Program-made: the position numbers and the translations under genes
Part shown: positions 30,239 through 40,720 of the stretch, piece after piece
How positions within the stretch are numbered: position 1 is the stretch's first letter
How the letters are laid out: every line of letters starts with the position of its first letter
Assembly (NCBI RefSeq): GCF_900537175.1
Contig: NZ_LS999833.1
Coordinates: forward strand, 1,178,001 to 1,242,000
DNA length: 64,000 nt
Source: Lentilitoribacter sp. Alg239-R112
Lineage (GTDB): Bacteria > Pseudomonadota > Alphaproteobacteria > Rhizobiales > Rhizobiaceae
Direction of reading: 5' to 3'
Notes under the pieces: generated by a model
The model's input: the letters and a program-made list of their open reading frames with translations, nothing else
Told to the model about the DNA's origin: nothing
The model's database searches: none

Positions 30239-32281
30239 TTATCTATTTATTATTCTAGGCAAGTCCCGCTGCTTCCACTGCACCCATAAAATAGGTGAGA
30301 ATAACAGCAATCCAATTCCCATCGTTTTTAGACCTGGAGCGATGAATAGAAAGGAAACGATTGCGATATACCACCTTGATCCCATACGTAGCGGTGCAAA
30401 CAAAAACCCCGCAAAAGCCACCCCAAGGCATGATATCCCTAACATAGCACCTACTAGCGTGACGATAAATTCACCCCATGTAAAACCATCTGCGACCAAC
30501 AGCAGCGCTGGAGAATAGACAAATACGAACGGTACTAGAGCTTTGGCTATTCCTAGCCTGAAAGCTGTGTTGCCCGTTTTGAACGGATTTGAGCCGGCAA
30601 TACCTGCCGCGGCATAGGCAGCAAGTGCAACAGGCGGTGTTATATCAGCCAAAACCCCATAATAGAATACAAAGAAGTGAGATACCAAGTTTTGTACTTG
30701 GAGCTGCGCCAATGCTGGAGCTGCAACGGCTACCAAAATGATATAAGTAGCGGTTGTTGGGATCCCTGCTCCCATGATAATGCAAGAAATCGCAATCAAA
30801 ACAAGAGAAACAAACAACGCCCATTGAGTTACTGTAAAGTAGCTTAGAGGCCATATTGAGCCAATTATTGTTCCAATATCATTGGCTGTCTGCACGACTA
30901 CAAATCCGAGCCTAAAACCAACACCCGTCAATGTGACAACGCCAACGACGATGCCAACAGTTGCGGCAGCGGCACCAACTGCTAGGGTATTCTTTGCGCC
31001 ACTTGCTAGCGCATTCCACAAATCACTCAAGGTTAGGCGATTAACTGGGTTTAATACACCCACAACCACACATGCAGCAATTCCAAAGACAGCGGCAAAG
31101 TCAGGTGTATAACCAGATAAGATCATATAAACCAAAATCGCGAGCGGTATGATAGAAAGCCAATGTTGTCTTAGTACAATCGCAGCTTTGGGAAGTTCTT
31201 CTGCTCGAAGCCCCCTAAGTCCAAGCTTTTTCGCCTCAAGGTGCACCATAATGAAAATACCAAAATAATGCAGAAGCGCTGGAAACAACGCTGCTGCAAG
31301 CACATCCCGTAGGGGTATTTCAAGATATTCAACCATGATGAACGCAGCAGCGCCCAATATTGGCGGTGTAATTTGCCCGCCTGTGGAAGCAGTTGCCTCC
31401 ACAGCCCCAGCGAAATGACCGGGATATCCAACCTTTTTCATAGCCGGAATCGTTAATGCACCTGTTGTAACGGTGTTTGCTATAGAGGAACCTGAGATTG
31501 TTCCCATAAAGGCTGATGAGAAGATAGCTACCTTTGCTGGTCCGCCAGAATAGCGGCCAGCGATGACCATCGCAAGGTCAATAAACAACTGCCCCAAGCC
31601 AATACGTGTTGCCAGCACGCCAAATAAAATGAACAAGAAAACATATTGTGCCATGACCCCAATGGCAATTCCATAGATACCTTGATTGGTCATATAAAGG
31701 TGGTTTATGAGGCCAAGCCAGCTCGTTCCACCATGCTTTAAAGCACCGGGTGCATAAGGCCCAAAAAGAGCGAATGCAACAAATATCAATGCAATAATAG
31801 GAAGCGTTGGCCCAACAGAACGCCGCGCTGCCTCAAGTGTTAATAACAGTAGTATAGTTCCCATCATGACATCTAATTGGGACGGATTACCAACTCTCTG
31901 AGCCACGATCTCGGACGGTAAGAGCGGTAAATAGAGCGCCGCAGCCACAGCCATCAGAGCAAATACGATATCAGGTACAGCTATGCCATCAAAGCGAAAC
32001 CAAGCCGGAGGAGCGAGTTGATTTTCAACATTTTTTCGAATTGGAAAGAGTAGAAAAACGAGACCGAGAACAAAGGATAGATGAATAGCTCTATGTAATA
32101 ACTCTCGAATGAGGCCCGGACCAGAAGCGTATAAATGATAAATCGCCATCGCAACAAGAATCGTCGCGATTAATGGAGTGAGTAATTTCCCTATTGGGCG
32201 AAATGCAGTTTCAGGGTCAAATTTTCGTTCAATTTCAGCAAGTTTCTCTGCTGTCAGCTCGTTACTATTTTCTGATGACAC
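30239..32281 (-). CDS. TRAP transporter fused permease (TAXI type, DctQM fusion)
   Basis: 680 residues with a GTG start (GGGGA seven bases upstream). The N-terminal four-helix part corresponds to DctQ and the long remainder to the DctM membrane subunit, with the typical SAFMGTISGSSIANTVTTGA and TASTGGQITPPILGAAAFIM (conserved GG-PP-GAAAF) blocks and an internal repeat GAGIPTTATYIIL. Fused permeases of this kind work with TAXI solute-binding proteins. It is an Na+- or H+-driven importer in the inner membrane. Substrate is uncertain: TAXI systems are poorly characterised, with glutamate or dicarboxylates suggested in some. It follows the TAXI protein gene by 82 bp, separated by a hairpin. Confidence 0.92.
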   Translation of the reverse strand: MSSENSNELTAEKLAEIERKFDPETAFRPIGKLLTPLIATILVAMAIYHLYASGPGLIRELLHRAIHLSFVLGLVFLLFPIRKNVENQLAPPAWFRFDGIAVPDIVFALMAVAAALYLPLLPSEIVAQRVGNPSQLDVMMGTILLLLTLEAARRSVGPTLPIIALIFVAFALFGPYAPGALKHGGTSWLGLINHLYMTNQGIYGIAIGVMAQYVFLFILFGVLATRIGLGQLFIDLAMVIAGRYSGGPAKVAIFSSAFMGTISGSSIANTVTTGALTIPAMKKVGYPGHFAGAVEATASTGGQITPPILGAAAFIMVEYLEIPLRDVLAAALFPALLHYFGIFIMVHLEAKKLGLRGLRAEELPKAAIVLRQHWLSIIPLAILVYMILSGYTPDFAAVFGIAACVVVGVLNPVNRLTLSDLWNALASGAKNTLAVGAAAATVGIVVGVVTLTGVGFRLGFVVVQTANDIGTIIGSIWPLSYFTVTQWALFVSLVLIAISCIIMGAGIPTTATYIILVAVAAPALAQLQVQNLVSHFFVFYYGVLADITPPVALAAYAAAGIAGSNPFKTGNTAFRLGIAKALVPFVFVYSPALLLVADGFTWGEFIVTLVGAMLGISCLGVAFAGFLFAPLRMGSRWYIAIVSFLFIAPGLKTMGIGLLLFSPILWVQWKQRDLPRIINR

Positions 32282-32318
32282 AGAGATCCCCTACTATGAA
32301 TTACCCATATAGATACAA

Positions 32319-32352
32319 TTACCCCGGACAACACATATGTTACCCGGGGTAA
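32319..32352 (-). repeat. Inverted repeat between the TAXI binding protein and permease genes
   Basis: TTACCCCGG (32319-32327) and CCGGGGTAA (32344-32352) form a nine-pair stem with a 16-base loop. On the minus strand no U-tract follows, so it is more likely an mRNA 3'-end stabiliser or partial terminator that lets the binding protein be made in excess over the permease. Confidence 0.55.
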
Positions 32353-32363
32353 AATTTTCCGTA

Positions 32364-33377
32364 TTACTTCATTATGCCCATTTCTTTATAGAAACGTTCT
32401 GAGCCAGCATGAAGAGGGACACCTATACCATTAAGTGCAGTCTCGGCGGTAATTGTTTTACCTTTAGCATGGCCAACATCAAGAAGTTTACGAGACTCTT
32501 TGTTCCAAAGAGCTTTCGTAATTTTATAAACAAGCTCTTCATCTTCTTTTGCAGATGTGAACCACTGTGCACCAACAGCAACTGTTGTTGTTCCAGCCAC
32601 GCCTTCATAAGTGCCTTCTGGAATATCAGAAGAAGCGAAGAAGCCATATTTTTCGGTCAATGCGTCTGCGCCTGCTCCATCAATAGGAACGAGCTTAATC
32701 TCAGCGGCTGATGCCAATTCAACTAGCGCACCAGCCGGATAGCCAGCGACAACAAAAAATGCATCAATTTTACCGTTACGTAGAGCCTCGGCAGCTGCAC
32801 CACCTTTTAGAGCTTCGGCGGTTAAATCAGAGGCAGACAATCCATTTGATTCCAAGATCAGGTTAGCATCAACATATGTACCTGAACCCGGCTCATCTAG
32901 TGACACTCGCTTGCCTTTAAGGTCAGCGACCGAGTTAATACCGCTATCTTTCAACACCACCAAGTGGATATGTTCTTCAAAAAGCGCAGCAATTGTCCGC
33001 AAATCAGTTGCAGGGTCTTTACCTTCCATAGTTCCGGTACCCGTATAGGCCCAGAAAGCCACATCTGATTGCGCAAATCCAGAATTACGAAGGCCGGAAA
33101 TAATGGCGTTCACATTGTCTACAGAACCGCGAGAAGAAACTGCAGAAGCAATCAAACCATCAACACCACAGCTGCCACCTTCACCACACTCACGCGAGCC
33201 TGGCGGCTTAGAGATTGCATTGGCGATAACGCCTCCAACTGGATAGTATGTGTAAGATGTACCACCGGTACCAATCGTAAAAAACTTCAGTTCTTGAGCA
33301 ACAGACCCTGTTACCATCGATCCGAGCATGACGGCACCAACAGCGGCGGCGCTTAGAGTTTTTCTAAATATAGACAT
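32364..33377 (-). CDS. TAXI family TRAP transporter solute-binding subunit
   Basis: 337 residues. A signal peptide of about 27 residues (LSAAAVGAVMLGSMVTGSVA) precedes a periplasmic binding domain starting LKFFTIGTGGTSYTYYPVGG, the hallmark TAXI motif with GTGG and Y-P-G. Further family segments are GFAQSDVAFWAYTGTG, SLDEPGSGTYVDANLIL and GKIDAFFVVAGYPAG. It captures a small molecule in the periplasm and hands it to the fused permease encoded next. It has two cysteine residues near the N-terminus (SRECGEGGSCGVDG) that probably pair; this insert is not seen in the classical DctP proteins. Confidence 0.92.
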   Translation of the reverse strand: MSIFRKTLSAAAVGAVMLGSMVTGSVAQELKFFTIGTGGTSYTYYPVGGVIANAISKPPGSRECGEGGSCGVDGLIASAVSSRGSVDNVNAIISGLRNSGFAQSDVAFWAYTGTGTMEGKDPATDLRTIAALFEEHIHLVVLKDSGINSVADLKGKRVSLDEPGSGTYVDANLILESNGLSASDLTAEALKGGAAAEALRNGKIDAFFVVAGYPAGALVELASAAEIKLVPIDGAGADALTEKYGFFASSDIPEGTYEGVAGTTTVAVGAQWFTSAKEDEELVYKITKALWNKESRKLLDVGHAKGKTITAETALNGIGVPLHAGSERFYKEMGIMK

Positions 33378-33516
33378 GTATTCTCCCGCATTTACAAAAT
33401 AGTCAAATTAAGTTCAACTGACTAACTTGAACATGCGAAAGGGTATTTGTCTATATTATAATAAAAACAATTGGCGCTATTACTTAAGAAAACCAGATAT
33501 ATGAAGTAGGCTTCTA

Positions 33517-33936
33517 TTAGCTTTTCGGCGCAGGAACATCTGATTCCAACTTACAACCCTCAAGCCAGACATCATAAACAGCATGATCAACAGCATTTAA
33601 ACCTGGGGAGTCAGCAAACATCCAACCAGAAAAGATACGTCTTATCTTGCGATCCAGTGTGATTTCGTCCACCTCGACAAAGGTTGTCGTCTTCGGCGCT
33701 TCTGTTTCATCTCGCGAGTAACAAACACGCGGTGTCACCTGCAACGCACCAAACTGCACGGTTTCATCCACATATACATCAAATGTCGTAATACGACCCG
33801 TGATCTTATCAATACCGGAAAAAACCGCCACAGGATTGGAAATTCGCTCTGCATTAGCGATACCCGCCGCCCCAAACATGATAACAAAAACTGCAAAACA
33901 AGCAGATACAAATTGTAAATTTAAGAACTGTTTCAT
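33517..33936 (-). CDS. DUF2155 domain protein, exported
   Basis: About 139 residues from the ATG at 33936; a GTG at 33951 with GGAG upstream is an equally possible start. A signal peptide (FVSACFAVFVIMFGAAGIANA) is followed by the DUF2155 domain: VAVFSGIDKITGRITTFDVY, VTPRVCYSRDETEAPKTTTF, FSGWMFADSPGLNAVDHAVY and DVWLEGCK, with two cysteines likely to pair. The domain is common in alphaproteobacteria and of unknown function, usually next to the NDUFA12-type gene as here. Periplasmic location is inferred. Confidence 0.88.
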   Translation of the reverse strand: MKQFLNLQFVSACFAVFVIMFGAAGIANAERISNPVAVFSGIDKITGRITTFDVYVDETVQFGALQVTPRVCYSRDETEAPKTTTFVEVDEITLDRKIRRIFSGWMFADSPGLNAVDHAVYDVWLEGCKLESDVPAPKS

Positions 33937-34031
33937 CAATCGATTCCGCACAAATTTAGCTCCGCATCGTTGAACCAGTTAATTGCGGCCACATCATGAA
34001 ACTGAAATAAGAGGTTCAAATGATCAAAATG

Positions 34032-34430
34032 TTAACGACCAGGTGTCCAAGCATCATAATCACCGGTAACAACTGGGCGAACACCTTTTGTTGTCATGGA
34101 ACCCTTTGGACGATATGCATTGGCAGAACCAGTCAAATTCGATTGATGCGGCTGTTGCCATTCAAATGGAATATAGTCCTCATCAGCTGGTGATACATCC
34201 GTTCTGTGATGTATCCAACCATGCCAGCCGGGAGGAATTGCCGAAGCCTCTGCATAGCCTTTATAGATAACCCAACGTCGCGTGCGACCTTCGGAATCTT
34301 TACCACCCTGATAGTAAACATTACCAAACTCGTCTTCGCCAACACGCGCACCTTTGCGCCATGTATGGAAACGTGTTGCAACTGTTGCGCCGTTCCACCA
34401 AGTAAATAGTCCTAGGAAAAATGCTTTCAT
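34032..34430 (-). CDS. NADH:ubiquinone oxidoreductase NDUFA12-family accessory subunit
   Basis: 132 residues from the ATG at 34430, matching homologues that start MK(A/F)F(F/L)L then (G/Q)(L/I)FTWWNG. Signature segments are TRFHTWRKGARVGEDEFGN, YYQGGKDSEGRTRRWVIYKG and IPPGWHGWIHHRTD. In mitochondria and alphaproteobacteria this protein (B17.2 / NDUFA12) is a peripheral subunit or assembly factor of respiratory complex I; its presence is an alphaproteobacterial trait. It lies beside the DUF2155 gene, which is the usual context. Confidence 0.95.
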   Translation of the reverse strand: MKAFFLGLFTWWNGATVATRFHTWRKGARVGEDEFGNVYYQGGKDSEGRTRRWVIYKGYAEASAIPPGWHGWIHHRTDVSPADEDYIPFEWQQPHQSNLTGSANAYRPKGSMTTKGVRPVVTGDYDAWTPGR

Positions 34431-34502
34431 ATCGTCGATTCTCTGCATCTAAGGTTTATGGTCTTATGCCGCCTGATGACTAGGATGTCCAGAAGAACAT
34501 GA

Positions 34503-34997
34503 TTAAGGTAACGGTTTTTCAAACACCAATGCTTCAATTGCTCGGTCCGAGATCGTATCTTCAAAGCTAATCCCTGTATTTTTATAACCTATATGCTCAT
34601 AAAAATTTGCAGCATTTAGGTTTTTGGAATCAACACCTAAACGAAGATTTTTTGCTTCCGGGAAGCAGTTTTCCACTTCGTTCATCAAATCACGACCAAT
34701 ACCCTGACGTTGCAAGTCAGGTCGTACATAAATCTGGCTTAGATATGCATTGCCGTCCTTGTTTGGCGACTTCACAAAGGCCATACCGCCAATTTCATCC
34801 CCACTATCGGCAACAACGTACTCGCCATCTCGTGCATCAATGTTAGTTTTTATGTTCTCAACACTATGCCAAGTTTGACAAATCTCATCCACAAAATCGG
34901 CGCCATGAATTGCATCATAGGTCGCATGCCACGTCTCAACTAATAACTGCTGAACTTTTTCAGCATCGCGTATACTGGCGGTACGGACAAAAAACAT
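34503..34997 (-). CDS. GNAT family N-acetyltransferase (after gatB)
   Basis: 164 residues with the GNAT fold: acetyl-CoA binding motif A is YLSQIYVRPDLQRQGIGRDL (R/Q-x-x-G-x-G/A), and motif B is NLNAANFYEHIGYKN. It probably transfers acetyl to an amine of a small molecule or a protein; the substrate is unknown. Its ATG overlaps the gatB stop by one base (TAATG), so it is translationally coupled to gatB. A second, only distantly similar GNAT gene sits in the same way directly after gatA. Confidence 0.85.
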   Translation of the reverse strand: MFFVRTASIRDAEKVQQLLVETWHATYDAIHGADFVDEICQTWHSVENIKTNIDARDGEYVVADSGDEIGGMAFVKSPNKDGNAYLSQIYVRPDLQRQGIGRDLMNEVENCFPEAKNLRLGVDSKNLNAANFYEHIGYKNTGISFEDTISDRAIEALVFEKPLP

Positions 34998-36505
34998 TAT
35001 TCAACGCCCAGCTTTTCACGAACGAGTTTTTGCACAGCCTGCGGGTTTGCCTTACCACCAGTTGCTTTCATAACCTGACCAACAAACCAGCCAGCTAATT
35101 GAGGTTTTTCTTTCACCTTCTCAACCTGATCTGGGTTCGCAGCAATAATTTCATCAACGGCAGCCTCAATCGCTCCGGTATCCGTTACCTGTTTCATACC
35201 ACGTTCTTCAACAATCTTGGCTGGGTCACCACCTTCTTCAAACACGATTTCAAACAACTCTTTAGCGATTTTTCCAGAAATTGTCTCATCTTCAATCATA
35301 GAAATAATCGTACCAAGTTGATCAGCTGAGATAGGAGAATCTTCGATGCCTTTACCAACCTTATTTAACGCGCCGAGCAAATCATTGATAATCCAGTTTG
35401 CAGCTAATTTACCATCACGCCCGCTAGCGACAGTTTCAAAGAATTTAGCAATCGATTGTTCTGTTACCAAGATAGATGCATCGTAAACTGATAAGCCCAA
35501 TTCTGAAACCAAACGATCTTTTTTGGCATCAGGGAGTTCTGGAAGTTCAGCAGCGATTTTATCAACATACTCCTGAGTGAACTCAAGTGGAAGCAAATCG
35601 GGGTCCGGAAAATAACGGTAATCATGCGCATCTTCTTTCGAACGCATAGAACGTGTTTCACCCTTATTTGGATCAAACAAACGTGTTTCCTGATCAATTT
35701 CACCACCATCTTCAATGATGGAAATCTGGCGGCGAGCTTCGTACTCTATTGCCTGCCCCATAAAGCGAATTGAGTTGATGTTCTTAATTTCGCAACGCGT
35801 GCCAAATTCACCACCTGGTTTACGAACAGAAACATTCACATCCGCACGCATGGAACCTTCATCCATATTACCATCGCAAGTTCCAAGATAACGCAAAATT
35901 GTGCGCAGCTTGGTGACATATGCTTTCGCCTCATCAGCAGAACGCATATCGGGTTTGGAAACGATCTCCATCAAAGCAACGCCAGAGCGATTAAGATCAA
36001 CATATGAGCGGGTTGGATGTTGATCGTGAATTGACTTACCAGCATCTTGTTCAAGGTGAAGACGCTCAATACCAATTTCGGTATCTTCAAACTGACCTTT
36101 ATTGTCAGGACCAACAGAAATAACGATCGTGCCCTCACCAACTATAGGATCTTTAAACTGAGATATTTGATAGCCTTGCGGCAAATCAGGGTAGAAATAG
36201 TTCTTGCGGTCAAAAAGCGAACGATTGTTGATTTGAGCCTTTAATCCTAGACCCGTTTTCACAGCCTGACGCACACATTCTTCGTTGATCACCGGCAACA
36301 TACCTGGCATGGCAGCATCCACCAATGAAACATTGTCATTTGGTGCCCGGCCAAATTCAGTAGAAGATCCCGAAAACAATTTTGACTGGCTTGTTACTTG
36401 AGCATGAACCTCAAGACCAATGATAATTTCCCAATCACCTGTTGCACCGGCAATAAAGCGTTTTGGGTCTGGAGTGCGTACATCAACAATAGCAGGAGCT
36501 GTCAT
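34997..36505 (-). CDS. gatB: Aspartyl/glutamyl-tRNA(Asn/Gln) amidotransferase subunit B
   Basis: 502 residues. GatB activates the misacylated Glu-tRNA(Gln) or Asp-tRNA(Asn) by phosphorylation before amidation. Diagnostic segments are [71 protein letters not shown] and [15 protein letters not shown]; the C-terminal YqeY-like tail ([20 protein letters not shown]) is present. It is separated from gatC-gatA by about 1 kb that contains a YciI gene and a GNAT gene. Confidence 0.98.
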   Translation of the reverse strand: MTAPAIVDVRTPDPKRFIAGATGDWEIIIGLEVHAQVTSQSKLFSGSSTEFGRAPNDNVSLVDAAMPGMLPVINEECVRQAVKTGLGLKAQINNRSLFDRKNYFYPDLPQGYQISQFKDPIVGEGTIVISVGPDNKGQFEDTEIGIERLHLEQDAGKSIHDQHPTRSYVDLNRSGVALMEIVSKPDMRSADEAKAYVTKLRTILRYLGTCDGNMDEGSMRADVNVSVRKPGGEFGTRCEIKNINSIRFMGQAIEYEARRQISIIEDGGEIDQETRLFDPNKGETRSMRSKEDAHDYRYFPDPDLLPLEFTQEYVDKIAAELPELPDAKKDRLVSELGLSVYDASILVTEQSIAKFFETVASGRDGKLAANWIINDLLGALNKVGKGIEDSPISADQLGTIISMIEDETISGKIAKELFEIVFEEGGDPAKIVEERGMKQVTDTGAIEAAVDEIIAANPDQVEKVKEKPQLAGWFVGQVMKATGGKANPQAVQKLVREKLGVE

Positions 36506-36731
36506 TTTAAGGCCTTAAATTAGCTTCGAATATTAAATCTCTTCGTAAAACAAACTATTCAAGACTGCAAGCAATCAAAGCATGGATGCCGCTTTGAGTT
36601 ATTAATAAATCCCATGAATTTTACACGTTAGTTTAGAACAACAACGGAGCTTAGTTTGAAGGACGAGAATCTTTCAAATATATACACAATAATCCGGGAA
36701 AAATTGCAATTTAGAATGGAGCAAATCAGAG

Positions 36732-37022
36732 ATGTTTATAATACTACTCAAATTTTCAACGAACAAAGAAAATGTAAAAGACTTTATGAAAGCTCATGGC
36801 GATTGGTTGCAACGCGGGTTTGATGAAGGTGTATTCATTCTAGCAGGTCGAATTCTTCCTGAGGAGGGAGGCAGCATTCTTGCTCACAATATATCTCGCG
36901 ATGCTCTCACCAGACTTATCAATGAGGATCCATTTGTCAAAAACAACGTCGTTGTTGCAGAAATTTTAGAAACCTTACCTGCATTAGCTGATGATCGGCT
37001 AAAATTTCTGTTACGGAAATAA
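36732..37022 (+). CDS. YciI family protein
   Basis: 96 residues with the ferredoxin-like alpha+beta YciI fold: MFIILLKFSTNKE at the start, then HGDWLQRGFDEGVFILAGRI with a conserved His-x-x-(F/W)-L and an acidic residue in the pocket, and EDPFVKNNVVVAEI. Members have been proposed to be small enzymes with an unusual His-Asp pair, but the reaction is unknown. It is alone on the plus strand between gatB and the GNAT gene after gatA, probably monocistronic. Confidence 0.82.
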   Translation: MFIILLKFSTNKENVKDFMKAHGDWLQRGFDEGVFILAGRILPEEGGSILAHNISRDALTRLINEDPFVKNNVVVAEILETLPALADDRLKFLLRK

Positions 37023-37061
37023 ATATGACACTTAATCAGCAAATTTGAATCATTTTGAGAG

Positions 37062-37538
37062 TTATTCAAATGTCTTTCGCATCTCGATTGTGTCCACAGT
37101 CTTGTCTAATTTGGCAACATATGACGATTTGAGACTGCTCACTGCAAATCCATGCTTCTTAAAAAAAGAAATGGCATTTATATTTTTTGCGTGCGTTTCA
37201 AGTTCGATAGTCTCAAACCCGCGTTCTGAGATCTGTTTTTCGAGTTCTGTTAGAAGCAAGCTACCCAATCCCTGGCATTGAAAATCTGGCAACACCCAAA
37301 TATCGGTTATGTTATTTTTATTAGGGTCAACCGCACCCCAGCCCAGCACTTCACCATCAACTTCAATAACACTGATAATAGGCCAGTTTTCCGAACAAAA
37401 ATGGAAATATGTAGCTTGCGCACCCTTTATATAATTTTGGGTATTCTCACCAGAATTTTCCAGGGCCTGTTCCCATGCAAGCACACCAAGAGCAGCAAGT
37501 GTTTTAATCTCAATTGATCTTGCTGCTCGTATAATCAA
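37062..37538 (-). CDS. GNAT family N-acetyltransferase (after gatA)
   Basis: 158 residues with a TTG start six bases beyond the gatA stop. GNAT motif A is ITDIWVLPDFQCQGLGSLLL and motif B is NINAISFFKKHGFAV. The start codon and close spacing indicate translation coupled to gatA. Its substrate is unknown. It is only distantly like the GNAT gene coupled to gatB (shared features are those of the family). Confidence 0.82.
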   Translation of the reverse strand: MIIRAARSIEIKTLAALGVLAWEQALENSGENTQNYIKGAQATYFHFCSENWPIISVIEVDGEVLGWGAVDPNKNNITDIWVLPDFQCQGLGSLLLTELEKQISERGFETIELETHAKNINAISFFKKHGFAVSSLKSSYVAKLDKTVDTIEMRKTFE

Positions 37539-37544
37539 ATAGCA

Positions 37545-39026
37545 TTACCACCATTTATTGGGCGTGAAGCGACCTGCCGCCTGCTCTATCACATGGGCAG
37601 TTTTAAACAGCCCTTCTTCATCGAAAGGCTTACCAATTAGCTGCAACCCTAACGGAAGACCTTTTGCATCAAGCCCGGCAGGAACAGAAATGCCCGGCAA
37701 ACCAGCCATATTCACAGTCACAGTAAATATGTCATTTAAATACATTTTCACCGGATCAGAAGCCATTTCCTCATCACCAATAGCAAATGCCGCCGACGGG
37801 GTCGAAGGTGTTAGAATTGTATCGATGCCATCATTAAACACATTCTCAAAATCACGTTTGATCAACGTGCGAACCTTCTGAGCCTTAATGTAATACGCAT
37901 CGTAATAACCGGCAGAAAGCACATAAGTACCAATCATAATACGACGTTGAACTTCCGGGCCAAACCCAGCGGCACGAGTTTTCATATACATGTCAGCAAT
38001 GTCTTCGCCTTCTACACGAAGACCATACCGAACACCGTCATAACGAGCCAGGTTTGACGACGCTTCAGCAGGAGCTACGATGTAATAGGCCGGAAGTGCA
38101 TATTTTGTATGTGGAAGCGAAATATCAACGATCTCAGCACCAGCATCTTTAAGCCATGCAATTCCCTGCTGCCAAAGAGTTTCGATTTCCTCAGGCATAC
38201 CATCCATGCGATATTCCTTTGGTATGCCAATTCTCATACCCTTAACCGAACCACCGAGCACTGCTTCGTAATCTGGAACAGGCATATCAACACTTGTTGT
38301 ATCTTTAGCATCAGATGAGGCCATAGATGTCAGCATAATAGCAGCATCGCGCACATCACGAGCAATCGGGCCGGCTTGATCAAGAGAAGATGCAAAAGCC
38401 ACCGTACCCCAGCGAGAACAACGACCATATGTAGGTTTTATGCCGACTGTACCCGTAAATGCAGCAGGTTGACGAATCGAGCCACCTGTATCGGTAGCCG
38501 TTGCACCTGCACAAAGATGGGCAGCAACGGCCGAAGCTGAACCACCAGACGAACCGCCAGGGACCAGAGACTGGTTTGATCCTTCTACACGCCATGGATT
38601 TGTAACAGGACCATAATGGCTGGTCTCGTTAGATGAACCCATTGCAAACTCATCCATATTCAACTTACCAAGCATAACAGCACCATCATCCCAAAGGTTT
38701 TGGGTAACAGTTGATTCATAACGCGGCTCAAACTTATCCAAAATATGGCTACAAGCCTGAGTATGAACGCCTTCTGTTGCGAACAGATCTTTGATGCCCA
38801 ATGGAATACCCTCAAGAATTCCACCCTCGCCTTTGGCAAGTTTTTCGTCAGAAGCAGCAGCCATCGCACGCGCTTTTTCCTCTGTTACTTTAATATAAGC
38901 ATTGAGGCTATCATTTGCACTGGCTATCGCGGCGAGATACGCATCTGTTAATTCTACAGACTTGATTTCACCTGCTTTAAGTTTTTCTCTTGCTTCAGCA
39001 ATTGTGAGCTGGATTAGGTCACTCAT
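37545..39026 (-). CDS. gatA: Glutamyl-tRNA(Gln) amidotransferase subunit A
   Basis: 493 residues from the ATG at 39026, matching the usual start [20 protein letters not shown]. The amidase signature has the Ser-cisSer-Lys triad: lysine in [14 protein letters not shown] and the serines in [14 protein letters not shown] with [15 protein letters not shown]. GatA hydrolyses glutamine to supply ammonia to GatB. It follows gatC by 60 bp. The ribosome binding site before this ATG is weak. Confidence 0.97.
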   Translation of the reverse strand: MSDLIQLTIAEAREKLKAGEIKSVELTDAYLAAIASANDSLNAYIKVTEEKARAMAAASDEKLAKGEGGILEGIPLGIKDLFATEGVHTQACSHILDKFEPRYESTVTQNLWDDGAVMLGKLNMDEFAMGSSNETSHYGPVTNPWRVEGSNQSLVPGGSSGGSASAVAAHLCAGATATDTGGSIRQPAAFTGTVGIKPTYGRCSRWGTVAFASSLDQAGPIARDVRDAAIMLTSMASSDAKDTTSVDMPVPDYEAVLGGSVKGMRIGIPKEYRMDGMPEEIETLWQQGIAWLKDAGAEIVDISLPHTKYALPAYYIVAPAEASSNLARYDGVRYGLRVEGEDIADMYMKTRAAGFGPEVQRRIMIGTYVLSAGYYDAYYIKAQKVRTLIKRDFENVFNDGIDTILTPSTPSAAFAIGDEEMASDPVKMYLNDIFTVTVNMAGLPGISVPAGLDAKGLPLGLQLIGKPFDEEGLFKTAHVIEQAAGRFTPNKWW

Positions 39027-39086
39027 ATATTTGTATCTTTTCAAAAATTACTTCTAAACTTCTGCGAAATTCAACATTCCAAATGA

Positions 39087-39374
39087 TTACTCAATCACTT
39101 TTGGAACAACGAAAAAGTTACCATCGCTCTCAGGTGCATTCGCAACAACATCAGCAGCTTTAGAGCCATCTGTAATAGCATCTACGCGCTTCTTCATAGC
39201 CATCGGTGTAACTGATGTCATAGGCTCCACACCTTCAACATCAACTTCAGACAATTGCTCGACAAAACCTAGGATGGCATTCAGTTCGCCCTGCATTTTT
39301 TCCAGATTATTTTCGCTCACTTCTATTCGCGAAAGGTTTGCAACGCGTTTTACGGTCGCCTGATCTACAGACAT
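39087..39374 (-). CDS. gatC: Glutamyl-tRNA(Gln) amidotransferase subunit C
   Basis: 95 residues, the standard small GatC that clamps GatA to GatB. Begins [20 protein letters not shown] and has the conserved [20 protein letters not shown] and the C-terminal [20 protein letters not shown]. It heads gatC-gatA on the minus strand. Confidence 0.96.
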   Translation of the reverse strand: MSVDQATVKRVANLSRIEVSENNLEKMQGELNAILGFVEQLSEVDVEGVEPMTSVTPMAMKKRVDAITDGSKAADVVANAPESDGNFFVVPKVIE

Positions 39375-39442
39375 GTATTTTCTCCGCTATCTATCTATTT
39401 GCTTCGCTATAACCTTGCTAACGCATGAGAGCAAGTTTGTTT

Positions 39443-40147
39443 TCATACATTCAAAGATTCGCCAACACCCAGCGCCTGCACCTTTGCACCATCTTCACCC
39501 ATTGCAACACGGAATTGGTCCACGGATGGCTCCAGGACAGGAAATGAGCCAAAATGGCACGGAATTATTTTATCAAATTTGAAATACTTCTGGCAGGACA
39601 GCGCCGCAACTGCACTTCCCATGGTGTAACGATCACCAATTGGTACAATACCGATATCAGGTTCATGCAATTCTTGAATAAGCGCCATATCCGAGAAAAT
39701 ATCAGTATCACCCATATGTAGAACAGATGGTGCATCCCGAAAGTGAAACATGAGACCGTTGGAATGGCCCAAACTATGCGCAATACCATCATCAGTGATA
39801 AATGCAGATGAATGTTTGGCATCGACAAAAGTTACAGAAAAGTCGTCAAAGCCGATTGTGCCGCCGGTATTTCCATCTTCTAATGAACTTAAGCCGTTCC
39901 GTACCCTTAGCCACGAACAAAGATCAGCATTTGCAATAACGGTAGCGCCTGTCGTTTTTGCAATTTCCACCGTATCGCCCAAATGATCACTATGACCATG
40001 TGTCAGCGCAATATGTGTTGTACCTGCAGTAACCTCATCAAAATTGATGTTAGCTTTTGGGTTTCCCTTAATAAATGGATCGACAAGGATCACACTATTA
40101 CCGATCTCAAACCTAAATGCCGAATGCCCAAGCCATGTAATTTTCAT
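39443..40147 (-). CDS. UPF0173 family metallo-beta-lactamase-fold hydrolase
   Basis: 234 residues. The metal-binding motif H-G-H-S-D-H-L-G-D (about 50-58) and further metal ligands (H in KHSSAFI, D in [10 protein letters not shown] in PCHFGSFP) identify a dinuclear metallo-beta-lactamase fold. The start [15 protein letters not shown] is typical of UPF0173. Substrate is unknown; members are found next to gatC in many Hyphomicrobiales, as here. Confidence 0.92.
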   Translation of the reverse strand: MKITWLGHSAFRFEIGNSVILVDPFIKGNPKANINFDEVTAGTTHIALTHGHSDHLGDTVEIAKTTGATVIANADLCSWLRVRNGLSSLEDGNTGGTIGFDDFSVTFVDAKHSSAFITDDGIAHSLGHSNGLMFHFRDAPSVLHMGDTDIFSDMALIQELHEPDIGIVPIGDRYTMGSAVAALSCQKYFKFDKIIPCHFGSFPVLEPSVDQFRVAMGEDGAKVQALGVGESLNV

Positions 40148-40237
40148 ATTATAGGTCCTTGCCCATCATTTAATGTGTCGCTTTAACTTGAAAGGACTTA
40201 TAAAGATTCGCAAGGCTAATGATAGCGAAAGACACAA

Positions 40238-40720
40238 ATGGCAGTCATAGAAATTGAAAAAACTCTATCTCTTCTTGAGAAAGGACAAACCATTGCGGGT
40301 CTTGATCTTGGAACTAAGACAATTGGGATTGCTATCTCTGACATTGGATTAAGCTTTGCCAACCCTCGCCCCGTTCTTAAACGTCGAAAATTTGGATTGG
40401 ACGCTCAAGAGCTTCTCAAAATATATAAATCTGAAAATGTGGGTGCCGCAATTATTGGTCTTCCCGCTCATATGAGTGGCGAACAAGGTGGCCGCGTTCA
40501 GTCGACGCGAGCATTTGTCGGCAATATGGGAAAGCTGACAGAAATCCCATTTGTCTTCTGGGATGAGCGCTTATCCACCGTAGCAGCAGAACGTTCTCTT
40601 CTGGAAATGGATGTATCGCGCAAAAAGCGAAGCGAGCGAATAGACTCAGCCGCCGCAGCATTTATTCTTCAAGGTGCGCTAGATAGATTATTTTCTTTAA
40701 GTGGTGACAGTCCGGCATGA
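40238..40720 (+). CDS. ruvX: Putative pre-16S rRNA nuclease / Holliday junction resolvase RuvX
   Basis: 160 residues, YqgF family with an RNase H-like fold. Conserved acidic residues sit in [16 protein letters not shown] (D23), [14 protein letters not shown] (E near 110) and [16 protein letters not shown]. Members act on 16S rRNA precursors or branched DNA; which is dominant in this organism cannot be told. The 3' end overlaps the opposite-strand DUF6105 gene by 52 bp. Confidence 0.95.
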   Translation: MAVIEIEKTLSLLEKGQTIAGLDLGTKTIGIAISDIGLSFANPRPVLKRRKFGLDAQELLKIYKSENVGAAIIGLPAHMSGEQGGRVQSTRAFVGNMGKLTEIPFVFWDERLSTVAAERSLLEMDVSRKKRSERIDSAAAAFILQGALDRLFSLSGDSPA

